NCBI GenBank assembly: GCA_947497145.1
Contig: CANMFQ010000013.1
Span: 62,001-126,000 of the forward strand
Direction: 5' to 3'
Source: an uncultured Flavobacteriaceae bacterium
GTDB taxonomy: Bacteria > Bacteroidota > Bacteroidia > Flavobacteriales > Flavobacteriaceae
DNA: 64,000 nt
The position numbers and the translations under genes were made by a program. Below are positions 43,435 to 53,937 of this stretch, piece after piece. The notes below the pieces were generated by a model, which saw only the letters and a list, made by a program, of their open reading frames with translations, was not told where the DNA came from and did not search any database. Position 1 is the first letter of the stretch, and every line of letters starts with the position of its first letter.

Positions 43435-44826
43435 ATGAAAAAAAACAATTCACGTAGAGGGTTTCTAAAAAAAGCCACCCTAGGGTCAGCAGCTATGAGT
43501 TCTGCACCTTTGGTTTTTGCAGGTTCGTACGAAGAAAAAATAGTACTCTCAAGAACCTATGAAACGTTTAATTACGCACCAAACGACCAAATAAATCTTG
43601 CTCTTATTGGTAGTGGCATACAAGGTATTTACGACACCACAGCTGCACTAAAAGTTGCAGGAGTAAAACTAGTTGCCGCTTGTGACCTGTATAATGGTAG
43701 GCTTGATCGTGCTAAAGAACTGTGGGGCGAAGACCTTTTTGTAACACGAGACTATAGAAAAATATTAGAACGCAGTGATATTGATGCCGTAATTGTTGCC
43801 ACCCCTGATCATTGGCACAAAAAAATAACCATTGACGCCTTAAAAGCAGGCAAGCATGTGTATTGCGAAAAACCCATGGTGCAACAATGGCAAGATGGGC
43901 AAGCCATTATAAATGCTCAAAAAACCTCAGGAAAGCTATGTCAAATAGGCAGTCAAGGCATGGCGTCTTTAGGTAATGAAAAAGCCAAACAGCTATATGA
44001 AGATGGAGCTATTGGAGAAATTGTAATGCTTGATTTTTACAATGATCGGTATTCGGCTGAAGGAGCATGGCAATACCCTATTCCTCCTGATGCGAGTCCT
44101 GCTAGCATTGATTACGATACCTTTTTGGGTAGTGCCCCTAAAGTTGCGTATGACCCTAAACGCTTTTTTAGGTGGCGAAATTATAAAGACTATGGCACAG
44201 GCGTTGCCGGCGATCTTTTTGTTCACGCCTTTTCTTCTCTTAACCATATTATTAGTTCACATGGACCAAATAGGGCTTTGGCAACTGGTGGATTGCGCTA
44301 CTGGAAAGACGGTCGTGACGTACCTGATGTAAGTATTACCTTGTACGATTACCCAAAAACAGACAACCATGCTGCTTTTAATGCTGCATTTCGCATCAAC
44401 TTTATTGCTGGCAATGGCGGTGGTGGCGGATTTAAATTGATTGGTACTGAAGGGGAAATGGATGTTAGCCAAAATGCAATTAAGCTCACTCGTTCAAAGC
44501 TAGGAATGGTACCTGGTGGCTATTCGATGATTGCATATACCGAGGCTACTCAAGAAAAAATACGACAAGGATATGCAGCGCAAAACTTAGAAACAAGAGC
44601 TTCAAAATTAAATACAGGAACAACCACTTGGGAAGCTCCCAAAGATTACAAAGGCGGTCACTATGATCATTTTTATAACTTTTTTCAAGCCATTAGAGGG
44701 AAAGGAAAAATAACTCAAGACCCTAAATTTGGGTTAAGAGCTGCGGGAGCTGCACTTTTAGCTAATGATAGCTACTATGCTAAGCAACCCGTAGACTGGG
44801 ATCCGACTCGTATGAAAATGATATAA
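43435..44826 (+). CDS. Gfo/Idh/MocA-family oxidoreductase, Tat-exported
   Basis: A 463-residue NAD(P)-dependent sugar or cyclitol oxidoreductase. The leader has twin arginines in NNSRRGFLKKA, a typical Tat signal, with a cut site near VFAGSY. The Rossmann segment LIGSGIQGIYD is followed by the active-site motif VYCEKPM. Export by Tat is the rule for this group in Bacteroidota and implies folding with cofactor in the cytoplasm. It stands alone and ends with its own terminator. Substrate unknown. Confidence 0.9.
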   Translation: MKKNNSRRGFLKKATLGSAAMSSAPLVFAGSYEEKIVLSRTYETFNYAPNDQINLALIGSGIQGIYDTTAALKVAGVKLVAACDLYNGRLDRAKELWGEDLFVTRDYRKILERSDIDAVIVATPDHWHKKITIDALKAGKHVYCEKPMVQQWQDGQAIINAQKTSGKLCQIGSQGMASLGNEKAKQLYEDGAIGEIVMLDFYNDRYSAEGAWQYPIPPDASPASIDYDTFLGSAPKVAYDPKRFFRWRNYKDYGTGVAGDLFVHAFSSLNHIISSHGPNRALATGGLRYWKDGRDVPDVSITLYDYPKTDNHAAFNAAFRINFIAGNGGGGGFKLIGTEGEMDVSQNAIKLTRSKLGMVPGGYSMIAYTEATQEKIRQGYAAQNLETRASKLNTGTTTWEAPKDYKGGHYDHFYNFFQAIRGKGKITQDPKFGLRAAGAALLANDSYYAKQPVDWDPTRMKMI

Positions 44827-44850
44827 AAAAACTAAGAAAAATACGATCCA

Positions 44851-44887
44851 AAAAAAAGGAAAATCGATTTTGATTTTCCTTTTTTTG
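44851..44887 (+). terminator. Terminator after the Gfo/Idh/MocA gene
   Basis: AAAAGGAAAATC and GATTTTCCTTTT form a stem around GATTTT, with A-runs and T-runs flanking. It sits between this gene and the convergent usp gene and could serve both. Confidence 0.85.
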
Positions 44888-44913
44888 TGTCTATCATCAC
44901 TCCATAGGGGGTA

Positions 44914-45735
44914 CTAAATTTTAAATGTAACAACAGGTATTTTAGAATGGTTAACGACATCTTCACCTATACTACCTCTAAAAAAGTGAGCAATACCTTT
45001 GCGCCCGTGAGTAGGAATTCCAATAATATCTGCATTGATAGTTTCACTATATGCAAGTATTCCCTCCTCTACAGAATAGTCATTATAAATTTCAACCTGC
45101 ATACCAGCATTTGCCTTACTTAAAAATAGATTTATCCTTTCATAAGCATGTTTAGTACTTAAAAACTGATCTCCTGGGGTATTCACATAAACCAATTCTA
45201 AATCGGCCGATAACAATTCAGCAAACTCTTTGGCCTTTTTAAATGCAGGAAGACTTTCTTCTTTAAAATCACAAGCAAAAGCAAAACGCTCAATTTTAAA
45301 ATCTTTCATCCCTTCTTTAATCACCAAAACCGGAACTTCAGCATTGCGCACTACCTTTTCGGTATTTGATCCTACTAGTAATTCAGCCAACCCATCACTA
45401 CCATGAGAGCCCATTACTATGAGTTCTGCCTTTGTTTCACTTGCTACTTCATTAACTTCGCTAAACACCTTGTAATGTTTTACAATTGGTGTAGTGGTAA
45501 TATCTTTTAAATAGGGCTTATCTAAAAAGTCTTTAAAACGTTTTTCTGCTAATTTTAAAAGAAAAACCGTCTGTTCTGGATGAAAACCCTCAGAAGATGA
45601 TACTATAGCTTGGTTCAGTTCAAGCATGTGTAATGCAATTATCTCTGAACCATGCTTTTTAGCAAGCGATGCTGCCACTTGCATAGCATACTCAGACTGT
45701 TCTGAAAAATCAACTGGTACTATTATTTTTTTCAT
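44914..45735 (-). CDS. Universal stress protein with two UspA domains
   Basis: A 273-residue tandem Usp protein. The first domain has MGSHGSDGLAELLVGSNTEKV, fitting the ATP-binding G-2x-G-9x-GS pattern. The second has GIPTHGRKGIAHFFRGSIGEDV, with the same spacing. The protein is cytoplasmic. It lies next to hemN, on the same strand, with about 96 bp between them. Usp-HemN neighbourhoods occur in low-oxygen responses, but no regulator site is visible here to prove that. Confidence 0.9.
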   Translation of the reverse strand: MKKIIVPVDFSEQSEYAMQVAASLAKKHGSEIIALHMLELNQAIVSSSEGFHPEQTVFLLKLAEKRFKDFLDKPYLKDITTTPIVKHYKVFSEVNEVASETKAELIVMGSHGSDGLAELLVGSNTEKVVRNAEVPVLVIKEGMKDFKIERFAFACDFKEESLPAFKKAKEFAELLSADLELVYVNTPGDQFLSTKHAYERINLFLSKANAGMQVEIYNDYSVEEGILAYSETINADIIGIPTHGRKGIAHFFRGSIGEDVVNHSKIPVVTFKI

Positions 45736-45831
45736 AGCTGTTCATTTTAAATATTAATAGATAACCTTCAAATTACGCTTATCGTATATGCAATCATAAA
45801 TTTAATAATTTTTTAAGTTGAAACTAATCAA

Positions 45832-47193
45832 CTATATCGTCATTGAAAACAACTGTGTTTCTGGTGCTTTTCTATGTAATAACACATCAAAAGCCATACA
45901 AATATTACGTACAAATGGCCTCCCTTTTACAGTTATTTTAACGTGATTGTCAGAAATCACTACCAGCTCGTCACTTATCATTTCTTTCAATCGTTCACGT
46001 ATAGTAGCTAGTGACACCTCTTGTAGTTCCCATTTCTTCCACGAAGTTTCAAAACGACACATTAAATCAAGAATACACCTTCTTATTAGCTGATCTTCAT
46101 CAGTTAAAATGTGTCCTCTATAAATAGGAATCATGTCATTTTCTACCAAATGCTGATACTCTTCTACATTTTTTACATTTTGAGCAAAACCGTACCAACT
46201 ATCGCTAATGCTAGAAACCCCCAAGCCAATCATTAAATTGGTGTTTGAGGTGGTATACCCCATAAAATTTCGATGTAATGTATCGTTCACCATCGCATGG
46301 TACAAGCTATCGGTTTTTAGTGCAAAATGATCCATGCCTATTTCCTCATACCCCACTTCATTTAAAAGGGCTTTTCCTGCTTCATATTGTTTACGCTTTT
46401 CTTCCGCTACGGGTAAATCGCTATCCTTGTATCCTCTTTGTCCGTTACCCGGCATCCAGGGTACATGAGCATAACTATAAAAAGCCAAACGATCAGGTTT
46501 TAATTCTTGCGTCTTCATAATGGTTTGCTCTACATGCTCCTGTGTTTGATGAGGCAATCCAAAAATAATATCATGTCCAATTGAGGTATATCCTATTTCT
46601 CTAGCCCAATCAGTAACTCTTTTTACATTTTCAAATGGCTGTACTCTATGAATTGCCTTCTGTACCGTTTCATTATAATCTTGAACACCATAACTCACCC
46701 TTCTAAAACCAACATCATATAAGGTTTGTAAATGTTCTCGCGTAGTGTTATTTGGATGTCCTTCAAAACTAAATTCGTAATCAGCTGCTTTATCTGCCGA
46801 GCGAAATATACCATCAATAAGCATTTTTAAGTTTTCTGGCGAGAAAAATGTAGGTGTACCGCCCCCAAGGTGCAATTCTTTTATTTTAGGGCGATCAGCT
46901 AAAAGTTGGGTATATAATTGCCACTCTTTTAAAACCGATTTAATATAAGGATCTTCCAATTCATGGCGTTTTGTAATGCGCTTATGACAACCACAAAAAG
47001 TACAAAGACTTTCGCAAAATGGTAAATGAATATATAAACTGATACCTGTATCATTATTCGTTTCACCAAAGCTATGGCCTACGGTATCCTTCCATTTTTT
47101 ACCTGAAAAATTATCTCTATTCCAATATGGAACTGTGGGATAACTTGTGTATCGAGGGCCAGAAATATTATATTTCTGAATTAAATTGCACAT
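45832..47193 (-). CDS. hemN: Oxygen-independent coproporphyrinogen III dehydrogenase HemN
   Basis: A 453-residue radical SAM enzyme of haem synthesis. The [4Fe-4S] motif CESLCTFCGC has C60, C64 and C67, with C69 as the usual extra Cys. ELHLGGGTPTFFS, FEGHPNNT and SYGVQDYNE are also HemN landmarks. Length fits true HemN (about 450 residues) rather than the shorter HemW. A strict oxygen-independent haem step suggests the organism meets low oxygen. Confidence 0.93.
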   Translation of the reverse strand: MCNLIQKYNISGPRYTSYPTVPYWNRDNFSGKKWKDTVGHSFGETNNDTGISLYIHLPFCESLCTFCGCHKRITKRHELEDPYIKSVLKEWQLYTQLLADRPKIKELHLGGGTPTFFSPENLKMLIDGIFRSADKAADYEFSFEGHPNNTTREHLQTLYDVGFRRVSYGVQDYNETVQKAIHRVQPFENVKRVTDWAREIGYTSIGHDIIFGLPHQTQEHVEQTIMKTQELKPDRLAFYSYAHVPWMPGNGQRGYKDSDLPVAEEKRKQYEAGKALLNEVGYEEIGMDHFALKTDSLYHAMVNDTLHRNFMGYTTSNTNLMIGLGVSSISDSWYGFAQNVKNVEEYQHLVENDMIPIYRGHILTDEDQLIRRCILDLMCRFETSWKKWELQEVSLATIRERLKEMISDELVVISDNHVKITVKGRPFVRNICMAFDVLLHRKAPETQLFSMTI

Positions 47194-47562
47194 ACTACTA
47201 CGTTTTATGCAAACTTATACTGCTAATGCCATAAAAACTATGATAAATATCAGTTTGCAAACGAAACCCACTTTCAAATGCACCCATCTTAACTTTTTCG
47301 TATACCTGAAAAGAATATATTTTGCACACTAAGGTTGTTATTTTTGAGTTCTGCGGCTATCGTTCTGCCACAAAAAAATGATTTCCTTTATGGGTATAAA
47401 AGTCATAATTCTTGGTTCTAAACAAACCATCAAAACGCGTTCATTCACAAAAAATAAGACAAAAAAAAGTATAACAACCCATTATTAATTTGAGATATGT
47501 TGACATATCGTTTTAAACTTCGGACACAAAAACTTAATTTAGCGGGCTTATAAAAAAAAACC
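47194..47562. other. Divergent intergenic region between hemN and the nucleotidyltransferase gene
   Basis: This region of 369 bp holds the promoters of both genes. It contains a palindrome GATATGT-TG-ACATATC at 47494-47509 that could be an operator. No gene is seen. Confidence 0.5.
47494..47509. promoter_or_regulatory. Palindromic candidate operator
   Basis: GATATGTTGACATATC has 7-bp arms with a 2-bp centre, 54 bp upstream of the nucleotidyltransferase start. The sequence does not match a regulator I know. Confidence 0.35.
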
Positions 47563-48453
47563 ATGACCTTACTACTAATGGCCGCAGGAAGCGGAAGCCG
47601 CTATGGCAAACTAAAACAATTTGATGATTTGGGTCCCGAAGGAGAATTTTTAATGGAATTTGCCATATATGACGCCTTAAAAAATAACTTCGACCATATC
47701 GTTGTGATCACCAAAAGAGAAAATGTTTCTTTTTTAAAAGACCATTTAAGTAGTCGTTTGCCTGCTAGTATAAAACTAGATGTGCTCGCACAAGAAATAA
47801 CTGATTTACCTGATGGGGTTAGCTTCACTGGAGAACGCAAAAAACCTTGGGGTACTGCTCATGCTGTTTGGACTGCAAGAAATGTAATCAAAGGGGCATT
47901 TGCCGTGATTAATGCTGATGACTTTTACGGACAATCAGCCTATGAAAATGCTGCTAAATTTATGCAGCAACACCCTGATGACAACACCTATGCCCTACTA
48001 GGATATACACTAAAAGATACACTTTCAGAACATGGCACAGTATCAAGAGGGGTTTGTATGGTTGAAGATGACAATCTCATTTCGGTAGAAGAAAAACTAC
48101 AGTTAGAAAAACAAAATGACGGTGTGATTGATCAACATTCGGGTAAAACATATACCGGAGAAGAGCAAGTAAGTATGAATTTTTGGGTGTGTAAACCTTC
48201 TATTTTTGATAGTATAGAAGCTGAATTTCGTATTTTTCTTACCGATGAAGATCGTATCGCTAATAGTGAGCTTTATCTACCCATTACCATTCAACAAATG
48301 CTACAAGCAGGAGAAGTTAGCGTTAAACTAGTACCATCAGGTGGTGAGTGGTTTGGTGTAACCTATGCGAGTGACAAAGAAAAGGCAATGAAAAGTCTGC
48401 AAGACAAAACCGATCAAGAACAATACATTTCGCCTTTATGGCCCAAAGCTTAA
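47563..48453 (+). CDS. Sugar-phosphate nucleotidyltransferase-like protein
   Basis: A 296-residue protein with the nucleotidyltransferase start MTLLLMAAGSGSRYGKLKQF and a later acidic pair in FAVINADDFYG, a metal-binding site typical of NTP_transferase enzymes. The C-terminal half is not classical GalU or RmlA. It overlaps the next gene by one base (TAATG), so the two are coupled. Paired with a small-molecule kinase, it may activate a sugar 1-phosphate in a salvage route. Substrate unknown. Confidence 0.82.
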   Translation: MTLLLMAAGSGSRYGKLKQFDDLGPEGEFLMEFAIYDALKNNFDHIVVITKRENVSFLKDHLSSRLPASIKLDVLAQEITDLPDGVSFTGERKKPWGTAHAVWTARNVIKGAFAVINADDFYGQSAYENAAKFMQQHPDDNTYALLGYTLKDTLSEHGTVSRGVCMVEDDNLISVEEKLQLEKQNDGVIDQHSGKTYTGEEQVSMNFWVCKPSIFDSIEAEFRIFLTDEDRIANSELYLPITIQQMLQAGEVSVKLVPSGGEWFGVTYASDKEKAMKSLQDKTDQEQYISPLWPKA

Positions 48454-49541
48454 TGAAATACTCAGAAGAAGAACTCTATACCATTTTAAATGGGTTTGAA
48501 ATACCGAAAAAAAATTATACGTTTCAACCCTTGACTGACGGTTTTATCAACGATACTTTTTTAGTATTTGATGATAAAACACCTTTGTTTATTCTTCAAC
48601 GAGTAAATCATTTAGTTTTTACCGATGTTCATAGTTTAATGAACAATATTTCACATGCTTTTAAGCATTTGAAAAGTGATGATTATACCGAAATTATTTT
48701 GGTTAACACGCATGCTGGCAAAAACTATTACGAGCAACCAGAACCTAAAAAAGGGTACTGGAGAATGATGACGTATATTGATGGGAGTACAGCCTATAAC
48801 ACAACCAACGACGCTGCTATTGCTTTTGAAGCAGGCCGTGTTGTTGGTAAGTTTAATTTACTCTTACAAAATGCCAATGTTACCGAATATATAGATACAA
48901 TTCCTCAATTTCATGATGTAAACCTTCGTAAAAAACAGTTTAGAGAAGCTTTAAAAACTGCTGATACAGCAAAAATAACTAGAGCAACTAATGCGATTGA
49001 ATTTGCTGAAAAAACCTTGGTAAAATTAAAAAGCATGCAAATCGATAATCTGCCTATTCGCATTTGTCATAACGATACAAAACTGAACAATATTCTTTTC
49101 TCTAAAAAAACACAAAAAGCCCTATGTCTTATTGATTTAGACACCCTAATGAAAGGCTATTTTCATTATGATTTTGGAGACGCTATTCGCACCATCGTTA
49201 ATACTGCGGCTGAAGATGAACAGGATCACTCGAAAATTACTTTTGAAAAAAATCTTTTCGAAGCTTTTGTAAATGGTCTGGCTCATAACGGTTCTTTCTT
49301 ATCAGCAGCAGAAATAGCGGCACTACCCTACGGTGTTCTATTAATGCCTTTTTTACACGGCATACGTGCTTTAACTGATTATCTCAATAACAATATTTAT
49401 TACAAAGTAGCTTATGAAGAGCAAAATCTTGATCGCTGTTTAAGCTTATTTGATTTTACACAAAAGGCAATAAATGAAGTGCCATACATGCAACAAGTAA
49501 CAGTAAACAATTTGGTTTCTAAAGGTGATCAAAACTTTTAA
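48453..49541 (+). CDS. Phosphotransferase (APH/NahK-like kinase)
   Basis: A 362-residue kinase of the aminoglycoside phosphotransferase fold. The catalytic loop is ICHNDTKLNNILF (Brenner-like HxDxxxxN), followed by LIDLDTLMKG in place of DFG. I chose ATG 48453 (MKYSEEELY) in the TAATG overlap; an ATG at 48438 would add five residues. Kinases of this shape include N-acetylhexosamine 1-kinase (NahK), which partners with a nucleotidyltransferase. That reading fits the gene pair but is not proved. Confidence 0.85.
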   Translation: MKYSEEELYTILNGFEIPKKNYTFQPLTDGFINDTFLVFDDKTPLFILQRVNHLVFTDVHSLMNNISHAFKHLKSDDYTEIILVNTHAGKNYYEQPEPKKGYWRMMTYIDGSTAYNTTNDAAIAFEAGRVVGKFNLLLQNANVTEYIDTIPQFHDVNLRKKQFREALKTADTAKITRATNAIEFAEKTLVKLKSMQIDNLPIRICHNDTKLNNILFSKKTQKALCLIDLDTLMKGYFHYDFGDAIRTIVNTAAEDEQDHSKITFEKNLFEAFVNGLAHNGSFLSAAEIAALPYGVLLMPFLHGIRALTDYLNNNIYYKVAYEEQNLDRCLSLFDFTQKAINEVPYMQQVTVNNLVSKGDQNF

Positions 49542-50062
49542 AGAAAAAATTATTACCTCGCTGAAATCTAGCATTATCGTTCATTTTTGCGTTTTATACG
49601 TAGAACATCCTATTGCATTTCAGTAACCATTTGAATCTTAACCAACTTCAAGCAAAAAAGTCTTATTCGGTCACCCATTAGCGTGCCTTGCTAAGGTTAA
49701 AAAAACACCTTTTTTCGTGGTGTATTTACGGCTTGCCATAAAGTTAAAATATGTTGTCATACGGGTAAACTGCTGTAAAAACTGATTCCCTGATTCAATC
49801 ACATAAATGAGGTTAACATCTTCAAATAGTCAGTTTAACTTAAACCGTATAAGACGGTTTAAAACTTTTCTTGGCATGATACCTCTAAAAATTGAAACCC
49901 TATAGAATACCTCTTCACATACAATTAATGTGCATACACAACTTTTGTAAGGGTTTTCAACTATTAAATACTAATTTTGAGCAGCTTCTGTCAAACAAAA
50001 TCAAAATCATAGACAAAGCAATAAAACTACCCAAGTATTTGAAAATTGATACCTACATCAAA
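49542..50062. other. 520-bp intergenic region, no gene seen
   Basis: The sequence between the kinase and the PorP/SprF gene contains no convincing frame. The PorP frame is open upstream to a TTG at 49892, but that extension lacks a leader and does not look coding. No RNA gene is recognised. Confidence 0.5.
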
Positions 50063-51019
50063 ATGATGCAATTCATAAAGACCTGCTACATTCTATTATT
50101 CATGTTGATTCTTCCCGTATCAATTTGTTTTGCGCAGCAAGATGCTCAATTCACACAATACATGTACAATACCATGGTTGTTAACCCAGCGTATGCAGGT
50201 TCGAGAGAAATGACAAGTATCACCGTTCTACATCGATCGCAGTGGGTAGGCCTTGATGGAGCTCCAAAAACACAAACACTAAACATCAATACGCCAGTTT
50301 CTCCATCAATAGGCGTGGGATTTTCAATTGTTAACGACGAAACAGGAAACGGCACCAACCAAGACACCTATTTTGACGCTGCATTCTCGTATTCTATTGA
50401 AACCTCAGATACGGGCAGACTCTATTTTGGTTTAAAAGCAGGAGCACATTTACTAGATATAAATTTCAATAAACTAAAAATATACAGTAAAAACCCATCC
50501 TCTATTAATCAACCCAATATAGACAATAAATTTTCACCCAACTTTGGAGCAGGAATATATTATAAAACAAATAAATACTATGTAGGTTTATCAGTTCCTA
50601 ATTTTTTAGAAACCCAACATTTTGATAATAGTGGAGGAGAAAACGGCTCGTTTTTGTCAAAGGAGGTTATGAATGTATACCTGATTACAGGTTTCGCTTT
50701 TGAACTAAACCCCGAATGGTATTTTAAACCCGCAATTCTAGCAAAAGCAGTAAGTGGCGCCCCCTTTCAGCTTGATATTTCAGCAAACTTCATTAAAGAC
50801 CAAAAATTTACTATTGGAGCCGCCTATCGATGGGATGCCGCTATCAGCGTATTGGCTGGTTTTCAAATATCAGAAAGACTTATGCTAGGCGTTGCTTATG
50901 ACAAAGAAACTACACAACTGGGTGATATTCAATTCAATGGAGGTTCTTTTGAAGCTCTTTTGCGCTATGAATTTGAAACACGCTACACCAGAGCCCTCAA
51001 CAGTTGTAAGTGTTTTTAA
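50063..51019 (+). CDS. PorP/SprF family type IX secretion membrane protein
   Basis: A 318-residue outer-membrane protein starting MMQFIKTCYILLF, with a signal peptide ending at CFAQ. The mature start QDAQFTQYMYNTMVVNPAYAGSR is the hallmark of the PorP/SprF family. Such proteins anchor or interact with T9SS cargo. Many genomes hold several paralogues, often next to large secreted proteins; here the nearest T9SS cargo is 3 kb downstream. Beta-strand alternation continues to the C-terminus, ending CKCF. Confidence 0.9.
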   Translation: MMQFIKTCYILLFMLILPVSICFAQQDAQFTQYMYNTMVVNPAYAGSREMTSITVLHRSQWVGLDGAPKTQTLNINTPVSPSIGVGFSIVNDETGNGTNQDTYFDAAFSYSIETSDTGRLYFGLKAGAHLLDINFNKLKIYSKNPSSINQPNIDNKFSPNFGAGIYYKTNKYYVGLSVPNFLETQHFDNSGGENGSFLSKEVMNVYLITGFAFELNPEWYFKPAILAKAVSGAPFQLDISANFIKDQKFTIGAAYRWDAAISVLAGFQISERLMLGVAYDKETTQLGDIQFNGGSFEALLRYEFETRYTRALNSCKCF

Positions 51020-51272
51020 CAAGTACTTCTACAGTAAAAAAATCTGTTTCACACTGACTACAGTAACACATTTCACTACCTAGTTCAGTAAAATTCTCCT
51101 TGTATTCTATTCCATTTATTAGATTAAAATTCCATCGAATCATCCCTTAGCACCCATATGTTACGATAAAAAAATGCTTTCAATCTAGTTTTAAAAGTTA
51201 AAATACAGCATCTGATTTTTTCCTCCCATTGCATCTATGTAAATTAACAGGAACAAAAAAGATTTTTTCAAA

Positions 51273-53738
51273 ATGAAAAACATACAGTATACACAGTTCT
51301 TACTTGTAACAATCTTGCTACTATGTCTTATTCTTTCCTTTGGTTTTCTCGCCCCAAAACCTTCAAAAAATAAACAAAACAACGCATATGACAAGACAGA
51401 AACCTCCGAATTGAACAATGCTTTTTGGATTACCTATAACAGAGAACTACCCAAAGAAGATTCTTTATTTTACCTCAACCATCAAGCACCTATTTTTAGA
51501 AAAGAGTTTAAACCCAAACACCAAATCACTAAGGCATCACTTTTTATTACCGCTGCTGGATATTATAAAGGAACTATCAATGGAGAAAACATTGGAAAAA
51601 ATGTACTAGATCCTGCCTGGACAGATTATAGTAAGCGTACGTATTATACATCATACGATATCACCTCACAGATAAAAGATGGCAATAATTGTATTGGAGT
51701 AACCTTAGGTAATGGCTTCTATAACCCCCTCCCCTTAAGAAAGTGGGGCGGTAGAAACCCAAGAACAGACCTCAATGTAGGCAAACCTACTTTTATTGCG
51801 AAACTCGTCATACACTACAAAAATGGTGACACAGAAAGCATTGTTACAGACCATTCGTGGAAATATACCTATGGGCCGATACTAAAAAACAGTGTTTATA
51901 TAGGTACCGCTTACGATGCTCGAAAAGAGGTTAACGGATGGCAAAAAGCAGGTTTTACAGATGCGCATTGGGAACAGGCTATTATTGATAAGGGACCTAG
52001 CGGCGATTTACAAAAAGCATTTTTTCCACCAGTACAAATAACCAAAACCATAACCCCTGTTGCTATTACTGCACAAGAGAAAGAAACCTATTTGGTTGAT
52101 ATGGGTGTGAATTTTACCGGAACCTACAAGATAAAGCTTTCAGGAAATGTGGGTGACACTGTTAACTTTAGATTTGGGGAGCGTATCTATGACGATGGCA
52201 CATTAAACCCAATGACCGCGGTTATAGGCCAAATTAAAAAGAAAGGTGTTGGTGGACCAGGAGCTCCAGAAATTGCATGGCAGACTGATAGTTATATTAT
52301 TGGCAAGGACACCCCATCTTGGTTTGAACCCCAATTCACCTACCACGTTTATAGGTATATGGAGATAAAAGGTTTGAAAAAAGCTCCAAAAATTGAGGAT
52401 ATAATGGGCTTATCGATCCATACGAATGTTACCGGTGTTGGTAATTTTAAAAGTTCTTCCAAGCTGCTTAACAAAATTGATGAAGTAGCCAAAAGGACAT
52501 TTTTATCTAACTTGGTTAGCGTACAATCTGACTGTGCGGCAAGGGAAAAATTTGGTTATGGTGGAGATCTAAATGCCACAAGTGAATCTTATATAATGAA
52601 TTTCGATATGCACGATTTCTACCGTAAAACAATTTACGACTGGATAGATGCTATGAAGGATAATACTTTTGTAGACACCGCCCCATATGCTGGTATTGAA
52701 TATTGTGGCATCAGCTGGGAGTCTGCTTACCTTACCACTCAGTATTACCTATACTTATATTATAACGATACAGACATCATTAAAGAACTGTATACACGAA
52801 ATAAAAAATGGATGGAAAAAGTAGCTAGAATCCATCCAGAAGGAATAGTTAAGAGTGGGCTTAGTGACCATGAATCACTAGAACCTGTGCCTGTAGAATT
52901 AACAGGTACAAGCCACTATTTACAGTGTGCAGAGATCATGAAAACCTTTGCTTTGGTAATGGACGATAAAGAAGGTGCTTTACACTATGACAAACTTTCT
53001 GAGTATTTAAGAAATCGCATTAAAACTGAATTTTGGGATAAACAAGTAACAACAAAAATAAACCGTCAAACTCTTTTTGCTACCCTGCTTTACCATAATA
53101 TTGTACCAGAAAAAGAACTTGAAGCCGCCAAAGATTCCTTACAAAAAGCCATTAAAAATGGTCCTTCAGGTCATTTTAATACGGGTATTTTTGGCACAAA
53201 GTATGTTTTGGAAACTGCTTCAAAACACATTTCACCTAATACAGTTTTTGATATCGTTAACAGTACTGAATATCCAGGATGGGGATTTATGATCGCTAAT
53301 GGCGCCACCACTATTTGGGAAACTTGGAAAGAAAGCGACAATATATTTTCAAACAATCACCCTATGTTTGGCTCCGTTTCTGAATGGTTTTATAGATGGT
53401 TGGGCGGTATTAAACCCGACCCAAATAATCCTGGTTTTAAAAAATTCTTCCTTACCCCTGCTACCCCAAAAGGTCTTGACTATATTAATACAAAATATGA
53501 ATCTCCTTATGGTATGATTACTTCCAATTGGAAAAGAGCGTCATCTGGGGCTTTACGTTATGAAATGACTATTCCTAAAAATACTACTGCGCAGGTTCGT
53601 TTAGCTATGATGTCATCGTCCAAAATACAAGTATCTAAAAACGGAAAAGCCCTTAAAAAGACGGCAATTAAACAGCTAGAGACAGGAAAATTCGAACTCA
53701 AAGAAGGCGATTACTCCATTATTGTAACACCTAACTAG
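51273..53738 (+). CDS. Alpha-L-rhamnosidase, GH78 family
   Basis: An 821-residue protein with an N-terminal hydrophobic leader (residues 8-28, without a lipobox). The GH78 active-site region SDCAAREKFGYGGD corresponds to the usual DCPQRxERxGWTGD block with altered residues. NGATTIWETWKE lies near the catalytic-barrel end, and ITAAGYYKGTINGENIG fits the N-terminal beta domain. It would release rhamnose from plant or algal polysaccharides such as ulvan or rhamnogalacturonan. No SusC/D pair or other CAZyme is adjacent. Confidence 0.9.
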   Translation: MKNIQYTQFLLVTILLLCLILSFGFLAPKPSKNKQNNAYDKTETSELNNAFWITYNRELPKEDSLFYLNHQAPIFRKEFKPKHQITKASLFITAAGYYKGTINGENIGKNVLDPAWTDYSKRTYYTSYDITSQIKDGNNCIGVTLGNGFYNPLPLRKWGGRNPRTDLNVGKPTFIAKLVIHYKNGDTESIVTDHSWKYTYGPILKNSVYIGTAYDARKEVNGWQKAGFTDAHWEQAIIDKGPSGDLQKAFFPPVQITKTITPVAITAQEKETYLVDMGVNFTGTYKIKLSGNVGDTVNFRFGERIYDDGTLNPMTAVIGQIKKKGVGGPGAPEIAWQTDSYIIGKDTPSWFEPQFTYHVYRYMEIKGLKKAPKIEDIMGLSIHTNVTGVGNFKSSSKLLNKIDEVAKRTFLSNLVSVQSDCAAREKFGYGGDLNATSESYIMNFDMHDFYRKTIYDWIDAMKDNTFVDTAPYAGIEYCGISWESAYLTTQYYLYLYYNDTDIIKELYTRNKKWMEKVARIHPEGIVKSGLSDHESLEPVPVELTGTSHYLQCAEIMKTFALVMDDKEGALHYDKLSEYLRNRIKTEFWDKQVTTKINRQTLFATLLYHNIVPEKELEAAKDSLQKAIKNGPSGHFNTGIFGTKYVLETASKHISPNTVFDIVNSTEYPGWGFMIANGATTIWETWKESDNIFSNNHPMFGSVSEWFYRWLGGIKPDPNNPGFKKFFLTPATPKGLDYINTKYESPYGMITSNWKRASSGALRYEMTIPKNTTAQVRLAMMSSSKIQVSKNGKALKKTAIKQLETGKFELKEGDYSIIVTPN

Positions 53739-53863
53739 ATTATCTTATTGACATTTTAAAAACCGATATTTATTTCTTTTTCTCTTTAGCAGTATAAAAA
53801 ACGTTCTGTTACTGGGGTATGACAGGATTTTTATTACCATTCCTTAGGTAAATATAAAAATAC

Positions 53864-53899
53864 AAAAAGTCTTGAAACCATTAGATTACAAGACTTTTT
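53864..53899. terminator. Bidirectional terminator between GH78 and the T9SS gene
   Basis: AAAAAGTCTTG (53864-53874) pairs perfectly with CAAGACTTTTT (53889-53899). The genes on either side converge. Confidence 0.85.
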
Positions 53900-53937
53900 A
53901 CAATGTATCAAAGGCTAAACTACTATTGCTAGCAAGC

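Noticed and set aside
49892-50062. 57-residue N-terminal extension of the PorP/SprF protein
   Set aside because: It would begin with TTG and hide the signal peptide in the middle. The ATG at 50063 puts the leader at the start.
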